The position numbers were made by a program, and so were the translations under genes. DNA of 64,000 nt from positions 62,001 through 126,000 of the forward strand of contig NZ_MSIE01000002.1 in assembly GCF_001921205.1 (NCBI RefSeq), given 5' to 3'. The stretch is from Actinophytocola xanthii. GTDB lineage: Bacteria; Actinomycetota; Actinomycetes; Mycobacteriales; Pseudonocardiaceae. This document shows, in pieces, positions 25,943-34,397 of this stretch; the first letter of the stretch is position 1; every line of letters starts with the position of its first letter. The notes under the pieces were generated by a model. It saw only the letters and a program-made list of their open reading frames with translations, did no database searches and was not told where the DNA came from.

Positions 25943-27538
25943 CTACCTCGCCAGCATCCGGATGCTCGTCGGGATCAGCTGGCCCGGCGTCTCGAACTTC
26001 GCGCCCTTGCCGAACGTGGGCACGATGTTGTTGGCGAACGGAACGATGTCGCCCTTGGCGATCAGCCCGGACTCCGCGGCGAGCCAGTCCTCGCACCCCT
26101 CGACGCCGTTGGTCGCCATCGCGGCCTGCACCGCCGCGTCGTACTCCGGGTCGGAGATCGCGGAGAAGTTGGTGCCGTCGGGTGCCGCGGGCCCGGACAG
26201 GAACGGGACGAGCTGGTCGGGGCTGCTGACGTTGAGCGAGACCCAGGCGACGTCCCAGTCGCCCGCACCGAAGATGGTGCCGGTCAGCGTCGTCTCGTTC
26301 TGGCTGCGCGCGGTGGCCTGGACGCCGATCTCCTTCCACTGCTGGACGGCGAGCTCGGCGGCGGCGTCGCCGCCACTGGCGTTGTCGTTCTGGTAGAGGA
26401 AGGTCAGCGCGAGCGGCTTGCCGTCCTTGGTCCGCGTGCCGTCGCCGCCGGCCCTCCAGCCCGCCTCGTCGAGCAGTGCCTTGGCGGCCTCGACGTCGTG
26501 GGCCGGCAGCGAGTCGGAGACCGAGTCACCCGGGCAGGCGATCGGCTCGTTGGTGGCGAGCGTGGTGGCGCCGGTGCCGCGGCCCGAGGTGAGCACCTTC
26601 TGCAGCTCGGCGAGGTCGAGCGCCTGGGTGAGCGCCAGCCGGACCTTCGGGTCGCTGGTGACCCGGCCCTGGGCGTGGTTGTACCACTGCTCCCCGACGA
26701 TCGCCGGGGTCTCGGCGGCGAACAGGCCGGACTTCTCGAGCCGCTGCGCGTCCGGGCCGACGATCTGAGCGGCGTTCAGGCCGCCGGAGATCAGCAGGTT
26801 GGCCGCGGTCGTCTCCTGCTCGACGACCTTGATGACGACGGTGTCGGGGAGGCCCTTGATGTCGGTCGACGCGCCGTCGGGTCCCCAGGTGTAGCCGTCG
26901 CGGATCGTGTACGTGTAGTGGTCGCCGGGCGCGGCCTCGGTGAGCTCGTAGGGGCCGGTGCCCGCGGTGGCCTTGGCGAGCGTGGACCGGTCGGCCATCC
27001 CGCTCGGACAGACGATCGGGAGGTTCCCCAGCCCGTTGAGGACGAACGGCGCCGGCTGCGCCAGCGTGATCGTCACGGTGCGCTTGGCGTCGTCGCCCTT
27101 CGCCGACGCGCCGGGCGGGAGGAACGTCCCCAGGAACGGGCTCTTGTTCGCCGGATCGGCGACGAAGTTGAGGTTGTCGGCGACGTCGGTCGCGGTCAGC
27201 TCGGCGCCGTCCGCGCAGGTGATGCCCTCGGCCAGGGTCAGCGAGACCGTGGTGTCCGCGACGTTCCACTCGGTGGCGAGCGCCGAGCGGATCTCGCCGG
27301 TCTTGCCGTCGACGGAGACCAGCGGGTCGTAGGCGAACTGGGTGACGGTGAACAGCGAGCTGCCCGCCCCCATCTGCGGGTCCAGGTTGCCCGGGTCCGA
27401 GGACATCCCGAGGGTGAACGTGCCGCCGTCGACGACGTCGGCGTTGCCGCTGTTCGAGGTGGCCGCGCCGCCGCAGCCGGTGAGCGCGGCGGCCAGGCAG
27501 AGGCAGAGGCCGATGGTGCCCGCTGAGGAGAGCTTCAT
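25943..27538 (-). CDS. Peptide-type ABC transporter substrate-binding lipoprotein
   Basis: A 531-residue family 5 solute-binding protein (DppA/OppA class). The signal peptide ends in the lipobox LTGC. The mature part has GGTFTLGMSSDPGNLDPQ and YDPLV, as expected for the class, which binds peptides, nickel or opines. The ATG at 27538 puts the lipobox at a normal place; an upstream in-frame start would bury it. It is the binding component for the DppB/C/D/F genes that follow. Given the downstream enzymes, D-residue-containing peptides are a plausible ligand, but this is inference. Confidence 0.9.
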   Translation of the reverse strand: MKLSSAGTIGLCLCLAAALTGCGGAATSNSGNADVVDGGTFTLGMSSDPGNLDPQMGAGSSLFTVTQFAYDPLVSVDGKTGEIRSALATEWNVADTTVSLTLAEGITCADGAELTATDVADNLNFVADPANKSPFLGTFLPPGASAKGDDAKRTVTITLAQPAPFVLNGLGNLPIVCPSGMADRSTLAKATAGTGPYELTEAAPGDHYTYTIRDGYTWGPDGASTDIKGLPDTVVIKVVEQETTAANLLISGGLNAAQIVGPDAQRLEKSGLFAAETPAIVGEQWYNHAQGRVTSDPKVRLALTQALDLAELQKVLTSGRGTGATTLATNEPIACPGDSVSDSLPAHDVEAAKALLDEAGWRAGGDGTRTKDGKPLALTFLYQNDNASGGDAAAELAVQQWKEIGVQATARSQNETTLTGTIFGAGDWDVAWVSLNVSSPDQLVPFLSGPAAPDGTNFSAISDPEYDAAVQAAMATNGVEGCEDWLAAESGLIAKGDIVPFANNIVPTFGKGAKFETPGQLIPTSIRMLAR

Positions 27539-27581
27539 GGCGGATCCGTTCCCGTGCGTGCTGGTGGGGGGTGGGGGAGCG

Positions 27582-28970
27582 TCAGGCGCCGGCGCGCCGC
27601 ACAGCGCGGCCGACGTGCAGGTACAGGGCGTGGCCGGTGCCGTCGTCACCGACGAACGCGTGCGGCAGGTGCATGCCGCGGTCGGGCTTGACGGGGATGA
27701 GCATGTCGTCCCGGTAGTGGACGAGCTCGGACCGCTCGACCTGGCCGCCCATGTCCGCGAAGACCCCCTTGGGGGTCTGCTCGAGCCAGATCCGGCCCTC
27801 GCCGTCCTGGCTGACGGTCAGGTCGAACACCTCGGCGGAGTAGGTGCCGAGGAACCGCCCGGCGTCGATCCGCTCGGGCCGCGGTGGCGGCACGGGCAGC
27901 GGCGGCAGCCCCACGTCGGTGAGCTCGCGCAGGACGTGCCCGACGACGTCGCGGTAGAGCGCCATGGCGTCACCGCCGTTGGTCACCAGCGCGACCGCGA
28001 GCCCGGTCTCGGGCTCCATCCGCAGGAACGCGCCCTGCCCGATGGTCGTGCCGTCGTGGCCGACGAGCGTGCCGGTGGGCAGGTCGAACCGCTCGAAGCC
28101 CAGCCCCCAGGACGTGCCCATGAGCCCGAGCTCCGGCAGGTCCACCTCCTTGGCCAGCATCCGGCCGGCGGTCCCGGGCGCCAGAACCCGGGTGCCGTCC
28201 GCCGCCAGACCGTCCTCGAGGTGCATCCGCGCGAAGGTCACGAGGTCGCGGGGGCGCATGGCGAGCATCGAGCCGGCCGGGGCGTTCGACCGGGCGAGCG
28301 CCCACATCGGGGCCGGTACGTAGCCCGCGCCCGGCTCCGGCTCGACGTGGCCGACGGCGGCGCGGAACATGATCGCCTCGTACACGCTGGGCGCGGCGTG
28401 GGTGAGCCCCAGCGGCCGGATCAGGTGGGTGCGCAGGCAGTCGTCGTAGGTCTGCTCGCGGAGCACCTCGACGAGCCGGCCGAGCACGCAGTACCCGGCG
28501 TTGTTGTAGGAGAACCGCTCGCCGGGCGGGAACAGCTGCGGGACCGCGTCCAGCGTCGCGACGAACTTCTCGAGGCAGTCGTCGCCGACGCCGGTGTCGG
28601 TGAAGATGTCGCCCTCGAAGCCGGCGGTGTGGTTGAGCAGCTGCCGCACGGTGATGACCGCGGTCGCGTCCTCGTCCGCGACGCGGAACTCGGGTAAGTA
28701 GGTCCGGACTGGTTCGTCCAGCTCGACCAGTCCCTCGTCGACCAGCTGCATGACCAGCGTGCTGGTCCAGAGCTTGGTCACCGACCCGATCTGGAACACC
28801 GAGTCCGGGGTCGCCGCCACGCCGGTGGCCGTGCTGAGCAGCCCGGTGGCCCCCTCGACCACCTGGTCACCCCGCGCGATCGCGTACGCCGCGCCCGGAA
28901 CGCCGTGCTCCCGCAGGAGCTGCGGAAACCGCTCCTGGAGCCAGCCGTGGACATCGAGGACGGTGCTCAT
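27582..28970 (-). CDS. S12 serine hydrolase (D-aminopeptidase / beta-lactamase fold)
   Basis: A 462-residue penicillin-binding-protein-like serine hydrolase and the first gene of the nine-gene operon. The nucleophile is S63 with K66 in QIGSVTKLW, the Tyr-x-Asn motif is in FSYNNAGY, and the third motif is GHDGT. A C-terminal lipocalin-like DUF3471-type domain (about residues 340-460) is present, as in D-aminopeptidase DAP relatives. There is no signal peptide, so it should be cytoplasmic. It is clearly paralogous to the C-terminal half of the S9-S12 fusion. D-stereospecific aminopeptidase is likely; an esterase is possible. Confidence 0.85.
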   Translation of the reverse strand: MSTVLDVHGWLQERFPQLLREHGVPGAAYAIARGDQVVEGATGLLSTATGVAATPDSVFQIGSVTKLWTSTLVMQLVDEGLVELDEPVRTYLPEFRVADEDATAVITVRQLLNHTAGFEGDIFTDTGVGDDCLEKFVATLDAVPQLFPPGERFSYNNAGYCVLGRLVEVLREQTYDDCLRTHLIRPLGLTHAAPSVYEAIMFRAAVGHVEPEPGAGYVPAPMWALARSNAPAGSMLAMRPRDLVTFARMHLEDGLAADGTRVLAPGTAGRMLAKEVDLPELGLMGTSWGLGFERFDLPTGTLVGHDGTTIGQGAFLRMEPETGLAVALVTNGGDAMALYRDVVGHVLRELTDVGLPPLPVPPPRPERIDAGRFLGTYSAEVFDLTVSQDGEGRIWLEQTPKGVFADMGGQVERSELVHYRDDMLIPVKPDRGMHLPHAFVGDDGTGHALYLHVGRAVRRAGA

Positions 28971-29009
28971 GCGCGACTACGCTAGAAACGAAGCGGGCAG
29001 AAGTATTCG

Positions 29010-29050
29010 TCCAACCCGACAAGGCGACGCCTGGAAGTTGGTCCAACCCG
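29010..29050. promoter_or_regulatory. Possible operator: direct repeat with palindrome upstream of the D-peptide operon
   Basis: TCCAACCCG occurs at 29010-29018 and again at 29042-29050, 32 bp apart (about three helical turns). The second copy is part of the palindrome GTTGGTCCAAC (29037-29047). The repeats lie 40-80 bp upstream of the S12 start, where a repressor or activator of the operon could bind. No regulator gene is adjacent. Confidence 0.3.
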
Positions 29051-29143
29051 CCATACCGGCCGCCGCCCGCGCCTTCCGGATCGTCATGCGGGTGCCGTCG
29101 AAAGCCAGGGATAACGTTCGCAAGTGCTGGGTACGCGTTGTGC

Positions 29144-29707
29144 ATGGCTGAACAACCCGGAAACCAGACCCCGAACACCCCCGACGTCAGCGAGACCGAG
29201 CTGCGCGGCCTGAAGGTCGACGAGCTGCGGGACAAGGCCAGGGAGCTGGACGTGTCCGGCGCCTCCGACATGCACAAGGAGGAGTTAGTCCACGCCGTTG
29301 CCAACGCCGCCCAGCAGGCCGCCGACCGGCAGGGCGGTGGCGCACGCACCGGCCCCGCCACGTCGTCCTCGGTGAAGTACTCCCAGGAGGTCACCTCCAC
29401 CGCCGAGGACCCCGAGCGCCCCGGCCGCAGCCTGGTCACCACCAGCCACGAGGTGATCCGGCAGTGGGCCGAGCGGCGGGAGGCCGTGCCGGCCACGGTC
29501 GAGGGCACCGAGCACGGCGACCACCTGGGCGTGCTGCGGTTCGACTTCCCCGGCTACGGCGGCGACACGCTGCGCCACGTCGACTGGGACGAGTGGTTCG
29601 CCACGTTCGACAAGCGCCGGCTGAACTTCATCTACCAGGAGGAGCGCAGCGACGGGTCGCCCAGCAACTTCTTCCGGCTGGAGAACCCGGACCGCGAGGA
29701 CGGCTGA
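29144..29707 (+). CDS. Small protein with Rho N-terminal / SAP-like helix-extension-helix
   Basis: 187 residues from the ATG of MAEQPGN. Residues about 20-50 read ELRGLKVDELRDKARELDVSG, then SDMHKEELVHAV, a Rho_N-type nucleic-acid-binding helix-extension-helix. A low-complexity linker and a C-terminal domain (about 110-185) with FPGYGGDTLRHVDWDEWFATF and FFRLENPDRE follow. This second part is common in actinobacterial proteins annotated as Rho termination factor N-terminal domain proteins. RNA or DNA binding is likely; the role is unknown. It is divergent from the D-peptide operon. Confidence 0.7.
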   Translation: MAEQPGNQTPNTPDVSETELRGLKVDELRDKARELDVSGASDMHKEELVHAVANAAQQAADRQGGGARTGPATSSSVKYSQEVTSTAEDPERPGRSLVTTSHEVIRQWAERREAVPATVEGTEHGDHLGVLRFDFPGYGGDTLRHVDWDEWFATFDKRRLNFIYQEERSDGSPSNFFRLENPDREDG

Positions 29708-30010
29708 GGACGGTCCACCGGGTCGACGACGTGGCTGGGGATCACGAGGAGGGACGCGGACGTCCGGACCATCAGCTCGGCCGTGAGGTCGGTTTCCACG
29801 CCGGGAGAGACGGTGCCAGCGTGCTGCTCCCGGCGGAGCTGGCCCGCCACGAACCGTCGCACGGTGGCCGGGGTCCGGCCCCGTCGGTGACCATGGAGGC
29901 GACCAGCAGGTCGGGTTCGACCTCGAGCAGCCCGCCGATCAGCGGGTTGTTCCGGATGGCTCGCAGGGAGCTGACGACGCCGAGTACCACCGGTCGGCGA
30001 CGGTCTCGGC
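29700..30010 (-). pseudogene. TetR-family regulator remnant, frameshifted, N-terminus missing
   Basis: Two minus-strand frames together give the C-terminal half of a TetR-type regulator. One (about 29990-29875) reads RAIRNNPLIGGLLEVEPDLL. The next frame (about 29862-29710) reads RRFVAGQLRREQHAGTV, then TDLTAELMVRTSASLL and VIPSHVVD. This matches the usual ligand-domain pattern of TetR proteins in actinomycetes. The frame changes near 29865-29875, and no helix-turn-helix is found upstream in any frame to 30162. I read it as a decayed gene. Confidence 0.55.
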
Positions 30011-30162
30011 CCGTTCGATGTCGACCAACCGTCCGTCCTGACCGGACGCGCTGTTCGAGCTGGGCCTGCGTTCGATCATCGAGGGCGTTACGGCACTGGC
30101 CCGCCTCCGACGTCGGCGGGTGTGGCTAGGCGTGGGGGAGCAGGTCCAGCAGCACCGCGCGC

Positions 30163-31065
30163 TCACCACGCCACCGCCTGGCGGCTCAGCGCGGACACCA
30201 CGCGCTCGCGTGCCTCGTCGCTGTCCCGCACCTCGCGAGACACCTCGACGTGGGCGAAGTCGCCACCACGGGCCGCGGAGAAGCGGGCTTGGACGTTGGT
30301 GGTACCCGCCAGAGCGCGGTGGCAGCCCGGTCGCCAGGCCCGGCACACCGACAGGCCCGCCGACTCGAGCCGCGCGGCCAGCCGGTCCACGTACGGGCTG
30401 CGCAGCTCGGGGCCCGCCGAGACGACCACCCCGCAGCCCGGGGCGGTCTCGTTCCGGAAGCCGTGCAGCTGGATGACCGGTAGGCCATGCCGCACCAGCA
30501 GCTCGTGCACTGCCTGGAACGCGCTGTCCGGCGCGTGCGCCACGTCGGCCCACCGCTCCGGTGCCGCCCGCCGGTGCGCGCCGGCCACCACGAGAACCGA
30601 ACCCGGCACCCGCCGGAACAGCTCCGCCCCAAGCGCCTCGCTCCCCAGGTCCGCGCCCGGGTGCGGGACTTCGAGTCCTACCTGGACGGTCGAGCCCAGG
30701 TCGACGACGACCCGACCCCACCCGCGTGACCGCTCGGTGGCATCGGACAGCTCGTCGAAGGGGCGTCCGGTGCCGGAGTCGACCCGACGGCGGAGCACGT
30801 AGCCGATGCCGGCGAGCGTGGTCTCGGCGTGGTTCCGGTGTCCACCAAGGACATGGCGAAGGCCGTCGCGGATCGTCGCGCGCTCGGCCCGGGACGGTCG
30901 CGTGTAGCCCGACGTCGTCGGCATGTCCGCCGCGAACCGGCGGAGGTCGGCGCGCAGATCGGTCCGGTCGCGGGTGTCGTCCGGGGGCGGCGCCAGCACG
31001 GCGGCGACCGCCAGCGGGATCACGACACCCACCGCGACTCTTCTGCTCGTGCGGGACCACGTCAC
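30163..31065 (-). CDS. Secreted putative zinc amidohydrolase-fold protein
   Basis: A 300-residue protein starting at GTG, with an N-terminal signal or anchor segment at about residues 8-27. Motifs spread along it (VGLEVPHPGADLG, WADVAHAPDSAF, LPVIQLHGF, HVEVSREVR) look like the metal- and substrate-binding loops of the N-formylglutamate amidohydrolase / poly-gamma-glutamate hydrolase fold, with His and Glu in the expected places. I infer an exported hydrolase of amide bonds with modest confidence. It lies between the TetR remnant and the PucR regulator, all on the minus strand. Confidence 0.5.
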   Translation of the reverse strand: MTWSRTSRRVAVGVVIPLAVAAVLAPPPDDTRDRTDLRADLRRFAADMPTTSGYTRPSRAERATIRDGLRHVLGGHRNHAETTLAGIGYVLRRRVDSGTGRPFDELSDATERSRGWGRVVVDLGSTVQVGLEVPHPGADLGSEALGAELFRRVPGSVLVVAGAHRRAAPERWADVAHAPDSAFQAVHELLVRHGLPVIQLHGFRNETAPGCGVVVSAGPELRSPYVDRLAARLESAGLSVCRAWRPGCHRALAGTTNVQARFSAARGGDFAHVEVSREVRDSDEARERVVSALSRQAVAW

Positions 31066-31098
31066 GGCCCGACCACCCCCACGACGTCGGTTGCTGGC

Positions 31099-32529
31099 TC
31101 AGACCGTGCCGTGGGCGGCGCGGATGCGGAAGGCGAGCTGGAGGTCGTAGCGGGCCGACGGTCCGGCGAGCAGCGCGCGACCGAGGAGTTCCTCGGCGCG
31201 GGCGAGACGTTTGCGCAGCCCGTGTGCCGAGATCCCCAACGCGTTGGCGACCGGGACGGTCTGCGTGTCGTGCTCGAGCCAGGTGGCGACGGTGGTCAGC
31301 AGCGTCCGCCGCTCGTCGGCCAGCAGCGGAGACAGCTGGATGTCGGCCCACCGCCGGACCTCGGGCACGGCGAGCAGGGCGTCCAGCCCGAGCGTCTCGC
31401 CCGGCTCCTGGCCGGGCCGCTCGCTGAGCATCCGCAACGCCAGGTGGAGCTCGGCCTGGACCGGGAGACGGGTCAGGTCGCACCCCAGCTCGGTGCCGAT
31501 CCGCCGAAGACGCGACGACAGCGTGTTGCGGTGGATCTTCAGCTGGCCCGCCGACTGGTTGCCGAAGTCGAGCCAGGACATCAGCGTCGCCATCAGCTCG
31601 TAGGCGTCCGGGTCCTGGGCGCGGGCCGGCCGGTAGGCCAGCAGCGGTGCCAACGTACGGGCCGCCCACACCCGGCCGCCGTCGCCGAGCAGCTCGTCCA
31701 GGTGCCCGCGCGCGGAGAACCGCGCGTACCGCTCCGGCCGGTGCCGTGCCACCGCCAACGCGTGGAACGCCTGGCTGTAGCCGATGGGGATGTCCCGCAG
31801 CGCGATCGGCAGACCGACGCCGACCCGGTTGTCCGGGAACGTCTCGGTCAGCTCCCGGGCCACGTCGTTCGGGGGAGGGGGCACAGCGTCGGGATCGTCG
31901 GCGGGGGCGATCACGATGACGTGCCGGCTGTACACCGGGCAGGGCACCACCCAGGCGGCACCGGCGAACGCGTCGCGGCACCGCTGGGTCACCTCCTCGC
32001 GCGACTTCCAGTCGCCCTCGACGATGTAGACCCGCGCGAGGTCGGGCAGCTCCGGGCGGAGGACCGCCGCGATCCGCCGGGCACCGGACAGGTGCCCCAC
32101 CATCAGCAGGTGCAGCACAGCCTCCCGGGTCCTGCCGTCGGTGGCGCGGAAGCACTCGGCCCGCCGCTCGGCGGACGCGGCGCGCCAGCACAGCGACAGC
32201 GGGCCCGCCGCGTCGGCGAGCAGGTCCCGCCCCTCGGCGGTGAGCGGCTCCCGTCGGGCGACGACGAGGACCGGCCGGTTCGGGGCGGGGCCGACCGGGA
32301 GCACCGCGAGATGCCGGCCCATGACGTGTACCGCGACCGTGTCGAGCTCGCCCCCGCCCACCCGGGCGATGTCGTCGACGACCGCCGCCAGCAGCCGTTC
32401 GGCGTCCGCCGGTACCGCGGTGACGTGCTCCTCGGGTGGCGCGACGAGGGCGACCTCCGCGGCCAGTCGCCGGGCGAGGAACGTGAGTAGCCGCCGCACG
32501 GCGTCGGGGCCGGCCGCTTCGCGGAGCAT
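31099..32529 (-). CDS. PucR/CdaR-family transcription regulator
   Basis: About 476 residues from the ATG of MLREAAG; the open frame extends 45 codons further upstream without a better start. A variable N-terminal sensor half is followed by a GGDEF-like CdaR region. The C-terminal PucR helix-turn-helix includes QLKIHRNTLSSRLRRIG. Another terminal helical segment, VANALGISAHGLRKRLARAEELLG, also looks like a helix-turn-helix. Such regulators control purine, sugar-acid or amino acid catabolism. It is divergent from the DUF4331 gene. Confidence 0.8.
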   Translation of the reverse strand: MLREAAGPDAVRRLLTFLARRLAAEVALVAPPEEHVTAVPADAERLLAAVVDDIARVGGGELDTVAVHVMGRHLAVLPVGPAPNRPVLVVARREPLTAEGRDLLADAAGPLSLCWRAASAERRAECFRATDGRTREAVLHLLMVGHLSGARRIAAVLRPELPDLARVYIVEGDWKSREEVTQRCRDAFAGAAWVVPCPVYSRHVIVIAPADDPDAVPPPPNDVARELTETFPDNRVGVGLPIALRDIPIGYSQAFHALAVARHRPERYARFSARGHLDELLGDGGRVWAARTLAPLLAYRPARAQDPDAYELMATLMSWLDFGNQSAGQLKIHRNTLSSRLRRIGTELGCDLTRLPVQAELHLALRMLSERPGQEPGETLGLDALLAVPEVRRWADIQLSPLLADERRTLLTTVATWLEHDTQTVPVANALGISAHGLRKRLARAEELLGRALLAGPSARYDLQLAFRIRAAHGTV

Positions 32530-32764
32530 CGCGCGAAGGTCGCCTGTGTCGGTGTTCCGCCTCGCACCCGTCCGCACCGGCCGGACCGCTCCCCGTACGT
32601 CGCGTCTCCCACCCGAGCGGGCTGGCACAGCAATACGTGACCTCGCGGCGGATCCGCTGTGCACGCGGCCACTTGGGCGGCTGGCGCCAACAGCCTAGCG
32701 TCCGGTGTTCCGGGCGTGGTAGGGCGCCCGCTCGGCGGGACCGACCAGCTGGAGGTACGGAACG

Positions 32765-33790
32765 GTGTCCCACCATCTCGGCTCGCCGGCGGCACGGCGG
32801 GACCTGCGGCTGGACATCAGCGACGTCTACGTCTTCCCCGGTGCGGCCGGGACGGTGTTCGTGATGAACGTGAACCCGCTGTCGGGGAGGGGTGGGTTCC
32901 ACCCGAGAGCGCTCTATGAGTTCAAAGTGGACACCGATGGTGACGCCCGCGAGGACCTGACGTTCCGGGTGACGTTCGGGGCGGCCTACCCGAACGGCGC
33001 ACAGCGGGTCGAGCTGCGACAGCTGAGTGGACCCGCCGCCAGAAACCGCGACGCCGAGGGCCGGATCGTCGCACAGGGCATGACCGGTGCCGAGTGCTCC
33101 GGTACGGGCGGCATCCGGTTGTGGTCCGGGCCCGCGGCCGACCCGTTCATCGTCAACGGGGTCGTGCTCGGGGCGGTGTGCACGGCCCTCGCCAGTGGGA
33201 CACCGGTCGACCTGTCCGGTTTCGACCCGACCGGGGCCAGCAACGCCTTCGGTGGCACGAACGTGAGCGCGATCGTGCTGGAGGTGCCGGACGGGGTGCT
33301 CGGCGCGAAGGGGATCGGGTTCTGGGGCGTCACGGCGCTGGCCACCGACGCCGGTGGCTGGCGACAGGTCAGCCGGTGCGCACAGCCGCTGGTCAACACG
33401 CTCCTGCACCCGGTCGGCCCGGAGCTGCCCGACGACTACGACGCCTCCGAGCCGCACGAGGACCTACAGCGGTACGGGCGGCGGCTGACCGAGCTGGTCA
33501 CCCGGGTCGTCGCCGCGACGCGGACGGCGAGCGACCCGGTCGCCCACGCACGGCGGGTCCGCGACGCGTTGCTCCCCGACATCCTGCCCTACCGACTCGG
33601 CACGGCGGCCGCCTTCGGGTTCACCCAGCGCAACGGGCGGGGCCTCGGCGAGCGATCGCCGGAGGTGATCTGCTCGCTCGTGCTCAACACGGCCATCACG
33701 CACGGTCTGGGCAGCGATGCCGCGGCCGGGGCGCCGCGTGCCGAGTTCCCCTACCTCCCGCTGCCGGTGCCCGGCGGCTCGTCCTCCTGA
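32765..33790 (+). CDS. DUF4331 family protein
   Basis: A 341-residue protein starting at GTG behind a good GGAGGT (32750-32755). The N-terminus, SHHLGSPAARRDLRLDISDVYVFPG, has the DUF4331 hallmark (a Ser-His start, then D-x-D-V-Y-x-F). FVMNVNPLSG and YEFKVDTDGDAREDLTFRV, typical of the family, follow. There is no signal peptide, although many family members are exported. The biochemical function of DUF4331 is unknown. A hairpin 25 bp after the stop may end the transcript. Confidence 0.8.
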   Translation: MSHHLGSPAARRDLRLDISDVYVFPGAAGTVFVMNVNPLSGRGGFHPRALYEFKVDTDGDAREDLTFRVTFGAAYPNGAQRVELRQLSGPAARNRDAEGRIVAQGMTGAECSGTGGIRLWSGPAADPFIVNGVVLGAVCTALASGTPVDLSGFDPTGASNAFGGTNVSAIVLEVPDGVLGAKGIGFWGVTALATDAGGWRQVSRCAQPLVNTLLHPVGPELPDDYDASEPHEDLQRYGRRLTELVTRVVAATRTASDPVAHARRVRDALLPDILPYRLGTAAAFGFTQRNGRGLGERSPEVICSLVLNTAITHGLGSDAAAGAPRAEFPYLPLPVPGGSSS

Positions 33791-33815
33791 CACCCCCGGG
33801 CGGCGGCAGCCCCGC

Positions 33816-33839
33816 CGGACACCGTCCACGAGGTGTCCG
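33816..33839 (+). terminator. Hairpin after the DUF4331 gene
   Basis: CGGACACC at 33816-33823 pairs with GGTGTCCG at 33832-33839 across an 8-nt loop, 26 bp past the stop. There is no T-tract, as is usual in actinomycetes. Confidence 0.55.
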
Positions 33840-33877
33840 ACACCGGCGGTTGGCGGGCGTTGTCGTACACACCGCCC

Positions 33878-34006
33878 ATGACCCGCGGAACGCCCACCAC
33901 ACTGGACCCCGCCCCCGCGGTCGCCCGGCGGGCGGGTTCGAAGGCCCCGTTCCGGCGCCTGCTGAACGCGTTCACCTGCGCTTATGCCCCCGGCGGTGGC
34001 TGGTGA
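33878..34006 (+). CDS. Possible 42-residue small ORF
   Basis: An ATG opens 42 codons ending in FRRLLNAFTCAYAPGGGW and then TGA. The third-base GC bias is coding-like. There is no Shine-Dalgarno, so translation would have to be leaderless or does not occur. The tail with one Cys, a Gly run and a terminal Trp is peptide-precursor-like, but no maturation enzyme is near. Weakly supported. Confidence 0.2.
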   Translation: MTRGTPTTLDPAPAVARRAGSKAPFRRLLNAFTCAYAPGGGW

Positions 34007-34397
34007 GAGGATCATCGGCATGGTCGGCCCCGGCTGCTGCCGGCACAGTATCCGCAGGTCAGGGGGTAAGACCATTTGGGAGCGCGACCAAATTAGTTCG
34101 TTGTGCACTGTGTGGGCACGCCGGCTCGCGCGCGGACAATCCTCTTCGGTCCCGACAAATCATTAGCATGATCTGAACAAGATAAGTTGGAACCGCGTCG
34201 AGAATCAGCGGGTTCCCACATTGGGTTTGGTGATGGAGTATCCCGTCCATCTCTTGTTCTAAACGTGGTCAAGTCCTACGCTAAAGAGCGGGCAGCGTCT
34301 GTCCTTTACCTCTGACCGAGGTGAGGTCGCTGCTTTCAGTTACGCCACGAGCGTTCATATTATTGTTGCCTACATTAGCATTTTCGGAAGGTGCTTC

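Larger units (their letters stand above)
33791..34397. other. 607-bp intergenic region with GC drop, hairpin and one small ORF
   Basis: The hairpin CGGACACC/GGTGTCCG (33816-33839) follows the DUF4331 stop. A 42-codon ORF lies at 33878-34006. From about 34050 to 34390 the GC content falls sharply, with runs such as TCATATTATTG, and this stretch probably holds the promoter and 5' leader of the first DUF4360 gene. I see no tRNA or riboswitch in it. Confidence 0.6.

Noticed and set aside
30000-33457. 1172-codon minus-strand frame across the PucR, hydrolase and DUF4331 regions
   Set aside because: It runs through three supported genes out of frame and is compositionally a shadow. Only its last part touches the TetR remnant region.
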